From: Virgisporangium aliadipatigenens
Lineage (GTDB): Bacteria; Actinomycetota; Actinomycetes; Mycobacteriales; Micromonosporaceae
Assembly (NCBI RefSeq): GCF_016863615.1
Contig: NZ_BOPF01000034.1
Span: 1-64,000, forward strand
Length of the DNA: 64,000 nucleotides
Direction of reading: 5' to 3'
This document shows, in pieces, positions 1 through 6,857 of this stretch. Positions within the stretch are counted from its first letter, which is position 1. Each line of letters starts with the position of its first letter. Under the pieces are notes generated by a model that worked only from the letters and a program-made list of their open reading frames with translations, made no database searches and had not been told where the DNA came from. Both the position numbers and the translations under genes were made by a program.

Positions 1-152
1 CGTACGGAGCGCGCCCACGCCGCCCAGCGAACTCGTGTCGGCAACGCTTCGCGAACTCCCGTTACCACTGCAGCGCAGGGCCGCCGCAGGCGACATACCC
101 TGCTTCGCCGAATACCGACACGCCGTCATCGTCGGGTCAGTCGACTTTGGAC
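1..152. other. left edge, no gene seen
   Basis: No convincing coding sequence is seen here. A short plus-strand frame runs out of this stretch into the repeat protein but has arginine-rich, shadow-like composition. The stretch probably holds the 3' flank of the minus-strand gene that ends at 153. Confidence 0.5.
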
Positions 153-1667
153 TCACCACTCCGGACCTCGATCCACTATGGACTCCATCACGGCACGGGG
201 CAGTGACGGGTTGGCAGCGGCGGCGGATTGGACCGGCGGGGGGTCGTCGAGCAACGAGACGATGACGTCGACCGGCAGGGCCGGATGTCTGGCCGCGACC
301 GGCCGCCCTTGCCAGTCGTCCAGGCAGTGCCGCAGGGCGGTGGCGGTCGCGTTGGGGTGGGCGGCGATCACTCGGTACACCTTTTGGACCTGGGGTCGGT
401 GGGTGGCCAGTGCCTGCAACAGTCTGGGGCCGCAGTTGGGGTTGGTGGCGATCCGCACGGCCACCCGCACCCCGTGCGCGGTGAGCATCGCGCGTAACTG
501 CTGTTCGGACAGCATCGGGTTTGGCGCGAGAGCCTTCGCGACCCTGGCGTCCGGGTCGGCGGCGAGTCGGTCGACGATTGCGCGTGGCAGGTCGCGGCGT
601 TCGGCGACCAGCATGCGCACCGCCGGACCCGTCGAGCGGGTCAACTGATCGATCTCGTCGTCGGTGGCGGCGGCGATCCTCGGCAGCAGCGTGGAACGGA
701 TCCTGTATCGGCCGGCGAGCGTTCCCAACACGGGCAGCGGTACCAGGGGATTGAGGATCACCCGCTCCACGGACCAGGTCTGGTCGGTGGCCATCTTGCG
801 GATCATGGTCCCACCGACAGCCGGGTTGACGGCGACCGTGTCGCGGACCGATTGCTGCGCGTCGGTGGCGAGTTGCTTGTACACCGGCCTGGGCTGGTCG
901 GTCCGGGCCGCGAGCGCCGCCCGTACCCGGACGCAGTGATGCGTGGCGAACGTCGCCGCGATCGCGGCAGGCGTAGCCGGGTTGGTGACCAGGGCCTGAT
1001 GCAGTTCCCGCACGGCACGCCGGTGGGTAGCGGCCGCACAGCGGATGTTCGACGGTGCTGCCCGGGCCCACGTCCACGGCGGCGGGTCTCCGGTGGGGTC
1101 ACAGCCTTGGCACCAGCGCACGCCGCCGGTGCTGTCGTCATCCGCGAGCGCGGCGAGCACCCCTGGCGGCGTGCGTTCGTTGCCGGCCAGCCTCCACCGG
1201 ACGGTCAAATGTGGATGCCGGGCAAGCCGTTCGGCGACCGGAGCGGTCAACGCGGGCGAACCGGCGGCCGCCTGGGCGACCGGGGTATCGGCGTCGCCGG
1301 CCAGGACGGCGAGTGCACCCTCGGGGAGCTGCCGACATCCGGCGAGCGTGGCTCGGACCTCCGGATCTGGATGCCCGACCAGGCCGACCACAAGGCCCGG
1401 CGGCAGCAGACCTTCGTCCACCGCGGCGATGCTGGACCACACGTCCCCGCTTGGAACGTCGGCGGCACCCAGCAGGCCACGCCGCACCAACCGGACGCGC
1501 ACCTCGCGGTCACCCCGATCGACCAGAGCGCGCACCTGCGTGGCGGACAGATCATCCCGCTCGGCCAACCTGCCCAGGGCCCGGGCCGGCGCGACCGAAA
1601 TCAACCTGTCGATCAGGTCGGCTGGCAGCGCCGGGTTCCCTGTCAACCCCCACAGCCTGTAGCTCAC
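153..1667 (-). CDS. HEAT/LRV-like repeat protein
   Basis: Hypothetical 504-aa soluble protein with no signal peptide or membrane segment. It consists of tandem units of about 22-25 residues that share a pattern of HP or NP, VR, LA and a Leu/Ala-rich helix (for example DPEVRATLAG, HLTVRWRLAGN, DARVAKALAPNP). This matches alpha-solenoid repeats of the leucine-rich-repeat-variant/HEAT-like type common in actinobacteria. Such proteins are scaffolds for protein contacts and no catalytic motif is visible. A Cys-containing insertion (WCQGC) lies near residue 187. The start is the GTG at 1667, chosen because the repeat pattern begins immediately after it. The downstream sigma/BNR pair is on the same strand but reads toward this gene, so linkage is uncertain. 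Confidence 0.75.
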   Translation of the reverse strand: MSYRLWGLTGNPALPADLIDRLISVAPARALGRLAERDDLSATQVRALVDRGDREVRVRLVRRGLLGAADVPSGDVWSSIAAVDEGLLPPGLVVGLVGHPDPEVRATLAGCRQLPEGALAVLAGDADTPVAQAAAGSPALTAPVAERLARHPHLTVRWRLAGNERTPPGVLAALADDDSTGGVRWCQGCDPTGDPPPWTWARAAPSNIRCAAATHRRAVRELHQALVTNPATPAAIAATFATHHCVRVRAALAARTDQPRPVYKQLATDAQQSVRDTVAVNPAVGGTMIRKMATDQTWSVERVILNPLVPLPVLGTLAGRYRIRSTLLPRIAAATDDEIDQLTRSTGPAVRMLVAERRDLPRAIVDRLAADPDARVAKALAPNPMLSEQQLRAMLTAHGVRVAVRIATNPNCGPRLLQALATHRPQVQKVYRVIAAHPNATATALRHCLDDWQGRPVAARHPALPVDVIVSLLDDPPPVQSAAAANPSLPRAVMESIVDRGPEW

Positions 1668-1683
1668 CGGACCATTGTTGTTG

Positions 1684-1809
1684 CTAGCGGGTGGCGAGCG
1701 CGGCCTCCCAGCCCGACCAGTTGGCGAACACCCACGTTCCCGCGCCGAACCGCCCTACGGCGTCGCCGACGCCCGGGCGAGGACCGGCACGCGTCCGGGC
1801 GACGGTCAC
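1684..1809 (-). other. possible small ORF or frameshifted tail of the BNR gene
   Basis: A 41-codon frame begins with a GTG that overlaps the TGA of the BNR-repeat gene (GTGA) and ends with TAG at 1684. Its end is rich in aromatic residues (GTWVFANWSGWEAALATR), which looks like real protein and not a shadow frame. It may be a tiny translationally coupled gene, or the original C-terminus of the BNR protein put out of frame by a small indel. Nothing else identifies it. Confidence 0.3.
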
Positions 1810-3044
1810 TCGATCGGAAGGGGCTGCCAGGTGGCGCCGTCGTCGGCGGACTGGAACGCCGCTTCGCGGTTGATCGCCACCAGCATCCCGCCGGGAAGCG
1901 TGACCAGCCGTGGCGCCTCCGTCGTCGGCAGTCCGGTGGCGTCGAGGTGCTCGTACCGGGCGTGCCCGGCGTCGCTGCGGTAGAGCCGGAGCACACCGGA
2001 TGCGTCGACGTGCGTAACGATGTGCCGCCCGTCGCGGGTGACGACCGCGCCACGGGTGGACGGCACGTACGTGCCGCCGCGGGAGAGCAGCCCGGCCGGG
2101 TCGGGATGCTGCTGCCAGGAGCGGCCGGCGTCAGTGCTCCGGTACACCCGGATGCCCCCGTCACGACGTACCACGGCGGTGAGCGCGGCGCCGGTGCCGA
2201 GGACCAGCGGGACGAAGGTGGTCGTGGAGGCCGGCTCCTCGAAGCGGTGGGTGTTCCACGTCCGGCCGCCGTCGACGGTGACCGAGACCGCGCCCCGTTG
2301 CTCCAGGAACCCGGCAGCCACGGCGGTCTTCGCGTCGAGCTGGGCGTACTCGAGCATTCCGGCAACACCGGGCTGGTTGGCCAGCGGCCCGCCCCCCGCA
2401 CCGCCGGGCTGGAAGCCCATCGCCGTGCAGTACTGCCCCGTCTGGAGCAGGCAGGAGGTCCAACCGCCCTCCGGCCAGGACTGTTGCGGCGCGTCGGCGG
2501 AGAGGGTCTTCCAGGTCCGGCCGCCGTCACCGCTCAACCGCGCCGACGGCTTGTACTTGCCGTTCTCCCGCCAATCGCCGGAGACCACCAGCGTCCGCGC
2601 GTCGAGGACGGTCAACTTCCCGTCCTTCGGCAGGTCGCGGGAGCGCTCGGTCCAGGTGGCGCCTCCGTCGTCGCTGCCGTACAGCATCGGCGGCGCCGGG
2701 TCCTTGCCCCGGGCGGGTGGCGTCATGTCGGACAGGACATACAGGTGGTCGTTGTCGCCGCTGCCGACTGCGGCCGTCGCGCGGGTCGGCCACGTCTTCA
2801 GCGGTTTCGGTGCGGCCGCGCTCTCCGCGGGGGCGTCACCACGCGGGGGCCGGCGGTCGATGACCAGTGGCACCGAGACGGCGGCCACGACAACGGCCAC
2901 GCCGGTCGCGACGGCGGCCAGTTTGCCGACGGTCCGCCGCCGGTGCCGCTGCCGTCCGGCGGCGTAGAGCTGCCGCGCGCTGTGCGGGCTCGGTGGTGCG
3001 GGCTCGGTGGCCAGTGTGTTCAGCAGTTCCTGTACGTCGGTCAC
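1806..3044 (-). CDS. membrane-anchored BNR/sialidase-like repeat protein, sigma-factor partner
   Basis: Predicted 412-aa type II membrane protein. A short basic cytoplasmic N-terminus (about residues 1-37) is followed by one transmembrane helix (about 38-60) and a long exported domain. That domain holds several BNR/Asp-box-like beta-propeller repeats of the form SxDxGxTW (SDDGGATW, SGDGGRTW, TVDGGRTW, STDAGRSW, SADDGATW). These occur in sialidases and many non-enzymatic propellers, and the catalytic sialidase arginines cannot be assigned. The start is the GTG at 3044, which overlaps the sigma-factor stop codon (GTGA), so the two are translationally coupled. The position and topology suggest an extracytoplasmic sensor or anti-sigma role for the adjacent sigma factor, but no known anti-sigma domain is seen. 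Confidence 0.75.
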   Translation of the reverse strand: MTDVQELLNTLATEPAPPSPHSARQLYAAGRQRHRRRTVGKLAAVATGVAVVVAAVSVPLVIDRRPPRGDAPAESAAAPKPLKTWPTRATAAVGSGDNDHLYVLSDMTPPARGKDPAPPMLYGSDDGGATWTERSRDLPKDGKLTVLDARTLVVSGDWRENGKYKPSARLSGDGGRTWKTLSADAPQQSWPEGGWTSCLLQTGQYCTAMGFQPGGAGGGPLANQPGVAGMLEYAQLDAKTAVAAGFLEQRGAVSVTVDGGRTWNTHRFEEPASTTTFVPLVLGTGAALTAVVRRDGGIRVYRSTDAGRSWQQHPDPAGLLSRGGTYVPSTRGAVVTRDGRHIVTHVDASGVLRLYRSDAGHARYEHLDATGLPTTEAPRLVTLPGGMLVAINREAAFQSADDGATWQPLPIE

Positions 3045-3568
3045 GCGCTCGCCTCCATCTTCTGTGTCAACTGGTCGCCGAGAACGTCGCGCAGCGCGGC
3101 GACCCCGCGGGCGGTCTGGCTCTTGACCGTGCCGGTCGAACAGCCGAGCACGGTCGCCGTCTCCTCGACGTCCAGCCCCTGATAGAACCGGCAGACCAGG
3201 GTGGCGCGCTGGCGCGGTGACAACCGTCGCAGCGCGGTCTGGAAGAGCATCCGCAGCCCGGTCTCCTCGGCGGCGTCGTACGGCACTGCGGTATCGGGCG
3301 GGTCGGCGTACACCCGTTCCCGCCGCCGCCACACCCGCCTGGTCTCGGCGAGGTATGACCGCAGCAGACAGGTCCGTACGAACCCGTCGAGCGCACCTCG
3401 GTCACGCACGGTGTGCCAGGCGCTCGCCAGGCGGATGAACGCCGCCTGGGTCAGGTCGTCGGCCCAGTGCCAGTCGCCGCACAGCAGGTACGCGGTGCGG
3501 CGCACACTGTCCTGGCGGGCGGCGAAGTACTCGGCGAACGCCTGTTCTCCGTCATTCTGGCTCGTCAT
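3041..3568 (-). CDS. ECF sigma factor, SigE family
   Basis: 175-aa RNA polymerase sigma-70 factor with only regions 2 and 4. Region 2 lies near residues 10-80 (DDLTQAAFIRLASAW). Region 4 is a helix-turn-helix near 115-165 (VEETATVLGCSTGTVKSQTARG). Length and motifs fit the actinobacterial SigE-like family. It would direct RNA polymerase to a small regulon in response to an envelope signal. The downstream gene starts inside its stop codon and encodes a membrane-anchored propeller protein, probably its modulator. The start is the ATG at 3568, and the upstream 435 bp carry no other gene and must hold its promoter. Confidence 0.88.
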   Translation of the reverse strand: MTSQNDGEQAFAEYFAARQDSVRRTAYLLCGDWHWADDLTQAAFIRLASAWHTVRDRGALDGFVRTCLLRSYLAETRRVWRRRERVYADPPDTAVPYDAAEETGLRMLFQTALRRLSPRQRATLVCRFYQGLDVEETATVLGCSTGTVKSQTARGVAALRDVLGDQLTQKMEASA

Positions 3569-4003
3569 TGCACCCCCTCACTCATTAGGGGCGCGGTACG
3601 CGGCGTTCCGGTTGTCGCTCGCGCGAAATTGTTTCGGCGGCTGTGCGGCAGGAGGCGCGCGTCGAACGACGACCGCCCTGATGGCACTGCGCATGATCGC
3701 GGCGACCGGCGCCGTGGCCGGCTGGAGTCGAGGGGGGTGAATGGTCGATCGTCGTCGTCGACGAACTACGGCCGTGCGGCGGAGGTGGCGCGTACTGGCT
3801 CATCGGGGACCGAGCTACTCACTATTCGCCGGACCGAGCGGCGAATGCAGCCGTGGATTTCTTTGCGCACGTCAAGCCGCGCTGGTCCTATCCACGGGTC
3901 TCCCGCTCGGACAGGACGGCGATCCCTGCTAGTCCGGCGAATGTCATCCGCATCTCGATGACACGGGGCGGGGCGCCCCCATTGGCGTGGGGACCGCCCC
4001 ACC
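3569..4003. other. intergenic region, no gene
   Basis: This 435-bp stretch lies between the sigma-factor start and the 3' end of the SARP gene. The short frames on both strands are Arg/Pro-rich and unconvincing. It should contain the sigma-factor promoter, though I could not fix -35/-10 boxes, and a GC-only hairpin after the SARP gene. Confidence 0.5.
3965..4000 (-). terminator. possible hairpin terminator after SARP gene
   Basis: Inverted arms GGGGCGG and CCGCCCC (7 bp) with a 22-nt loop lie just beyond the SARP stop codon at 4004. There is no T-run, as is common in high-GC actinobacteria, so the assignment is weak. Confidence 0.35.
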
Positions 4004-5131
4004 TCACACCCTGCGTCGGAAGTCGGCGGCCTGGTGCCTCGGTGAGAGCGTGATGAGGCCTACGTGAACGGCGCCACCGAAAATGGTGGCGAGCATGGCG
4101 ATGAAACCGACCGACGACCGCAGTGCGTAGAACGCTTCGTCGTCCTCGACGGGTACCGCGACCAGCCAGACAACGAGCAGTACGGCGTAGACCGCGGCCA
4201 TGCCGGCGAGCGCGCGGCTTCCCCGGATCGCGGCCAGGACAGCAACGACGCCCCAGGTCAGCAGGCCGATGCTGAAGAGGCAGACGGCGACCGACACGAT
4301 CCCCAGCACGATCTGCTTCCCTGAGCGTTTCGCGGCCGGCGGATACGGCGGCTGGCGCAGGTCGTACATCGGTGGAGGATTGTGCGCCGGAACCGGCACG
4401 ACCGGTTCGGCCCGCAGAATCTCCCACTGCACCCGCTGAAGCTCCTCGCCCGGTTCGACACCGTATTCGTCGACCAGGTGGCGGCGGGCGTCCTGGTAGG
4501 CGGTAAGCGCCTCGGCCTGACGACCGCTGCGGTGCAGCGCCAGCATGTGGATCGCGCGCAGGCGCTCTCGGGCCGGGTATTGGACGATCAGTTCGGGGAG
4601 CCGGCCGGTCAGGTCCTCGTGGTGGCGGAGGTCGAGGGCGGTGGCCGCCCAGAGTTCGGCGGCGTACGCCCGTTGTTCGGCGAGGCGGCGGCGGGCCGAC
4701 TCGAAGACCGGGCCGACGAGGCCGGCGAGGGGTTCGGAGCGGCTGTCCGCGAGCGCCTTCGACAGCAGCCGCTCGGCCTCCTCGGGGTTTCCGCTCGACC
4801 GGGCGTCGACGCCGGCCCGGATCAGCGCGGTCAGCGCCTCGGTGTCGAGGCTGTCGGCGGGCGCGTCGAGCCGGTAACCGCCGTCGCTCAGCGTCACCAT
4901 TGCCGGGCCGAGGACCCGACGCAGCGCGACGATCTGCTTCTGCACCGCGTTCGCGCCGTTGGCGGGTGGTGCGTCGGCCCATACCGCATCGACGATCCTG
5001 GCGACGGAAACCGGTCGCCGGGGTTCGAGCAGCAGGACCGCGAGCACCGCGCGCTGCTTGGGCGGACCGATGTCGAGCGGCTCGCCGTCGCGCCAGACGC
5101 GCACCTCGTCCAGCAACCCGAAACGCAACAT
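4004..5131 (-). CDS. SARP-type regulator (winged helix + BTAD) with C-terminal membrane segments
   Basis: 375-aa transcriptional regulator of the AfsR/SARP type. An OmpR-like winged helix occupies about residues 1-95 (PPKQRAVLAVLLLEPRRPVS is typical) and a bacterial transcriptional activation domain about residues 100-245. A proline-rich linker leads to four hydrophobic helices at about residues 275-365. SARPs usually activate biosynthetic operons from direct repeats, and most are soluble. The membrane anchor suggests signal input at the membrane. The start chosen is ATG 5131, where homology begins, with GGGAAG about 9 nt upstream; an in-frame ATG at 5248 would add 39 unconvincing residues. 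It is divergent from the secreted protein at 5287, a plausible target. Confidence 0.82.
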   Translation of the reverse strand: MLRFGLLDEVRVWRDGEPLDIGPPKQRAVLAVLLLEPRRPVSVARIVDAVWADAPPANGANAVQKQIVALRRVLGPAMVTLSDGGYRLDAPADSLDTEALTALIRAGVDARSSGNPEEAERLLSKALADSRSEPLAGLVGPVFESARRRLAEQRAYAAELWAATALDLRHHEDLTGRLPELIVQYPARERLRAIHMLALHRSGRQAEALTAYQDARRHLVDEYGVEPGEELQRVQWEILRAEPVVPVPAHNPPPMYDLRQPPYPPAAKRSGKQIVLGIVSVAVCLFSIGLLTWGVVAVLAAIRGSRALAGMAAVYAVLLVVWLVAVPVEDDEAFYALRSSVGFIAMLATIFGGAVHVGLITLSPRHQAADFRRRV

Positions 5132-5286
5132 ACGCAGGGACTTCCCAATGACTTCCCGAAGCGCTTCCGTAGGCGCTTCCCCGTCGGTGACGCCATGGCA
5201 GCGCCACGGAAGTGTATCGGCAGTCACCGAATTCATGGTTCCGGGCATCGACGGGCCGCCCGGCCCAGGAAGATGAACGGAGAGTG

Positions 5287-6108
5287 ATGAGGATCAAGAT
5301 GTTCGGTCGGCTGCTGGTAGCCGGCGCGGTGGCAGCGGGAGTGCTGGTACCGGCCCTTCCGGCGCAGGCGGCGTTCGTGACGAAGCAGACCCCCACCCTT
5401 ACGTGTGACGGCGCCACCCGCACGGTGACGGCGTCGGTTGAGGGAACGTCCAATCACCCGGCGAACACCCAGCTGATAGTGCAGGCCACATTCACGGCGG
5501 GCGCGTGGGACCTCGCCGATTCCTCGATCCAGCCCCGCCGCGGCACGATCGGGTACCGCCCGACGGTGACGACGACCGTCACCACCGACGCGACGGGCGG
5601 CTTCAGCGGGGTGGTGTTCTCCATCCCGTTCGTCGGCACCAATACGGTCGCCAACTACACGGAGATGTGGCTCATCCGGGTGGCCAACCCGGACAACACG
5701 GGGGGATGGGAGACGTACGCGAGCTGCCGGTACGACACGCGTACGGTCGCCCGTTTCGACTGCGAGGGTGACGGCAGCAGCAGCATCTCCGCGTCCGGCT
5801 CGGGCCTCAACCCGGCCCTCGACCCGACGGTGGTTGTCACGTACTACAGCGGGACCAGCTACTCCAAGCCATTCGGCGCTCCGGGGTTCACCCGGCACAT
5901 TCTGAACCCCCCGCTGAACGCGGACGTCGTCCGGCAGGTGACGGTGACGGTCAATCCCGACGGCACCTGGTCCGACCCCGGCCTCCAGTGGGACTCCGGT
6001 CCCGGGACCGAGTACGCCTGGGGCCGGTACATGATCTTCGTCGGGCGCAACTACGGAATCATCGGCGGGGCCGAGGACATCTGCGTGAGTGTCGACCGCC
6101 GGACCTGA
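5287..6108 (+). CDS. secreted protein of unknown function
   Basis: 273-aa exported protein with a Sec signal peptide (MRIKMFGRLLVAGAVAAGVL, ending near VPALPAQAA). The mature part is Thr/Gly/Asn-rich with a predicted all-beta character. Four cysteines (TLTCDG, SCRYD, FDCEG, EDICVS) could form two disulfides. The spacing suggests two similar beta modules of about 110-120 residues. I do not recognise a family. The start is ATG 5287, with GGAGAG immediately upstream; GTG 5284 and ATG 5299 are alternatives. It is divergently placed from the membrane SARP, which may regulate it. Confidence 0.7.
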   Translation: MRIKMFGRLLVAGAVAAGVLVPALPAQAAFVTKQTPTLTCDGATRTVTASVEGTSNHPANTQLIVQATFTAGAWDLADSSIQPRRGTIGYRPTVTTTVTTDATGGFSGVVFSIPFVGTNTVANYTEMWLIRVANPDNTGGWETYASCRYDTRTVARFDCEGDGSSSISASGSGLNPALDPTVVVTYYSGTSYSKPFGAPGFTRHILNPPLNADVVRQVTVTVNPDGTWSDPGLQWDSGPGTEYAWGRYMIFVGRNYGIIGGAEDICVSVDRRT

Positions 6109-6252
6109 TGGCCGTCCACAGGGGGAAAGCGGCCGGCGGGGCCGATCCAGGCCGCGCCGGTCGTACCCGTCATTGCAGGGCCGATCGTTTCCTGGCGCCG
6201 TGGATCGGCGCTGCGCACCGTAGCGTGCTGTGCCCGCTGAGTTCGCGGTCGG

Positions 6253-6774
6253 TCAACGGCGGCGGGCTCGGTAGGCGGCCATCTTCGCCTGGCTGCCGCA
6301 CTCCTGCATGCCGCACCAGGTGCGGCGGGCGCCGCGGGACCGATCGAGGTAGAGGCGGGTGCAGGAGGGCTTGGCGCATTCCTTGATCGGGGCGTCGGGG
6401 TCGGCGAGCAGGGTGAGCAGGGAGCGGGCCACGTCGGAGAACGCCGCGGCGACCGGGCCGCTGCGGCGCAGGCCGTCAGGGGTCAGGACCGGCCGGGTCG
6501 GCGGGATCGCGGCGAACTCGTTGGCGAGGGCCAGGGCGTCGGGTGGCAGGACCCGGCGGTCGAGGCGGGCCGTCACAAGGGTGTAGGTGGCCTCGCGCAG
6601 CCGTCGTGCCATGAGCAGATCGTCGTCGTCCGCCCGGGGCGGCGCGTCGAGCACCCCGGCGTCGACCAGCCAGCTGTCCAGGTCGCCGGGCTCGCTGAGC
6701 AGTTCCTCCGGGGTGTCCCGTCGCCACTTCAGAGTGCCTGCCAGGTCCAGGGCGAGATTGCCGCTCACGAACAT
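6253..6774 (-). CDS. CGNR zinc-finger regulator (ABATE domain)
   Basis: 173-aa protein. The N-terminal ABATE-type domain opens with GNLALDLAGTLKWRRDTPEEL and spans about residues 1-115. The C-terminal CGNR zinc finger supplies Cys ligands in the pattern C-x4-C (ECAKPSC) and WCGMQECGSQAKMAAYRAR. Here the motif reads CGSQ where CGNR is usual. The family is thought to contain DNA-binding stress regulators. It is divergent from the DinB-MalY fusion gene, and the 83-bp gap holds two GTTACC-N9-GGTAAC inverted repeats that are its likely operators. I infer autoregulation and control of the fusion gene from this geometry. Confidence 0.85.
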   Translation of the reverse strand: MFVSGNLALDLAGTLKWRRDTPEELLSEPGDLDSWLVDAGVLDAPPRADDDDLLMARRLREATYTLVTARLDRRVLPPDALALANEFAAIPPTRPVLTPDGLRRSGPVAAAFSDVARSLLTLLADPDAPIKECAKPSCTRLYLDRSRGARRTWCGMQECGSQAKMAAYRARRR

Positions 6775-6781
6775 GCCTGAA

Positions 6782-6804
6782 CGTTACCTCCTTGACCGGT
6801 AACG
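6782..6804. promoter_or_regulatory. operator 1, GTTACC-N9-GGTAAC
   Basis: Perfect 7-bp arms CGTTACC and GGTAACG flank a 9-nt spacer directly upstream of the CGNR regulator start at 6774. It shares its core with a second copy centred 42 bp away. The likely ligand is the CGNR protein. Confidence 0.6.
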
Positions 6805-6819
6805 CGGGGACGCGGCAGA

Positions 6820-6850
6820 CTCCGGTTACCAGTTGAACCGGTAACCGGAG
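6820..6850. promoter_or_regulatory. operator 2, CTCCGGTTACC-N9-GGTAACCGGAG
   Basis: Perfect 11-bp arms with a 9-nt spacer share the core GTTACC-N9-GGTAAC with operator 1. The right arm runs into the ribosome-binding site (GGAGG, 6847-6851) of the gene at 6858. Binding here could block both transcription and translation initiation of the fusion gene. The centre-to-centre distance of 42 bp is close to four helical turns. Confidence 0.65.
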
Positions 6851-6857
6851 GCCCTTC

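Noticed and set aside
1806-3044. Active sialidase
   Set aside because: Asp-box repeats are present but the catalytic arginine triad and nucleophile cannot be identified; a non-enzymatic propeller is more likely.
852-3182. 776-codon plus-strand frame
   Set aside because: Antisense to the repeat protein and BNR gene; the opposite strand has clear repeats and motifs.
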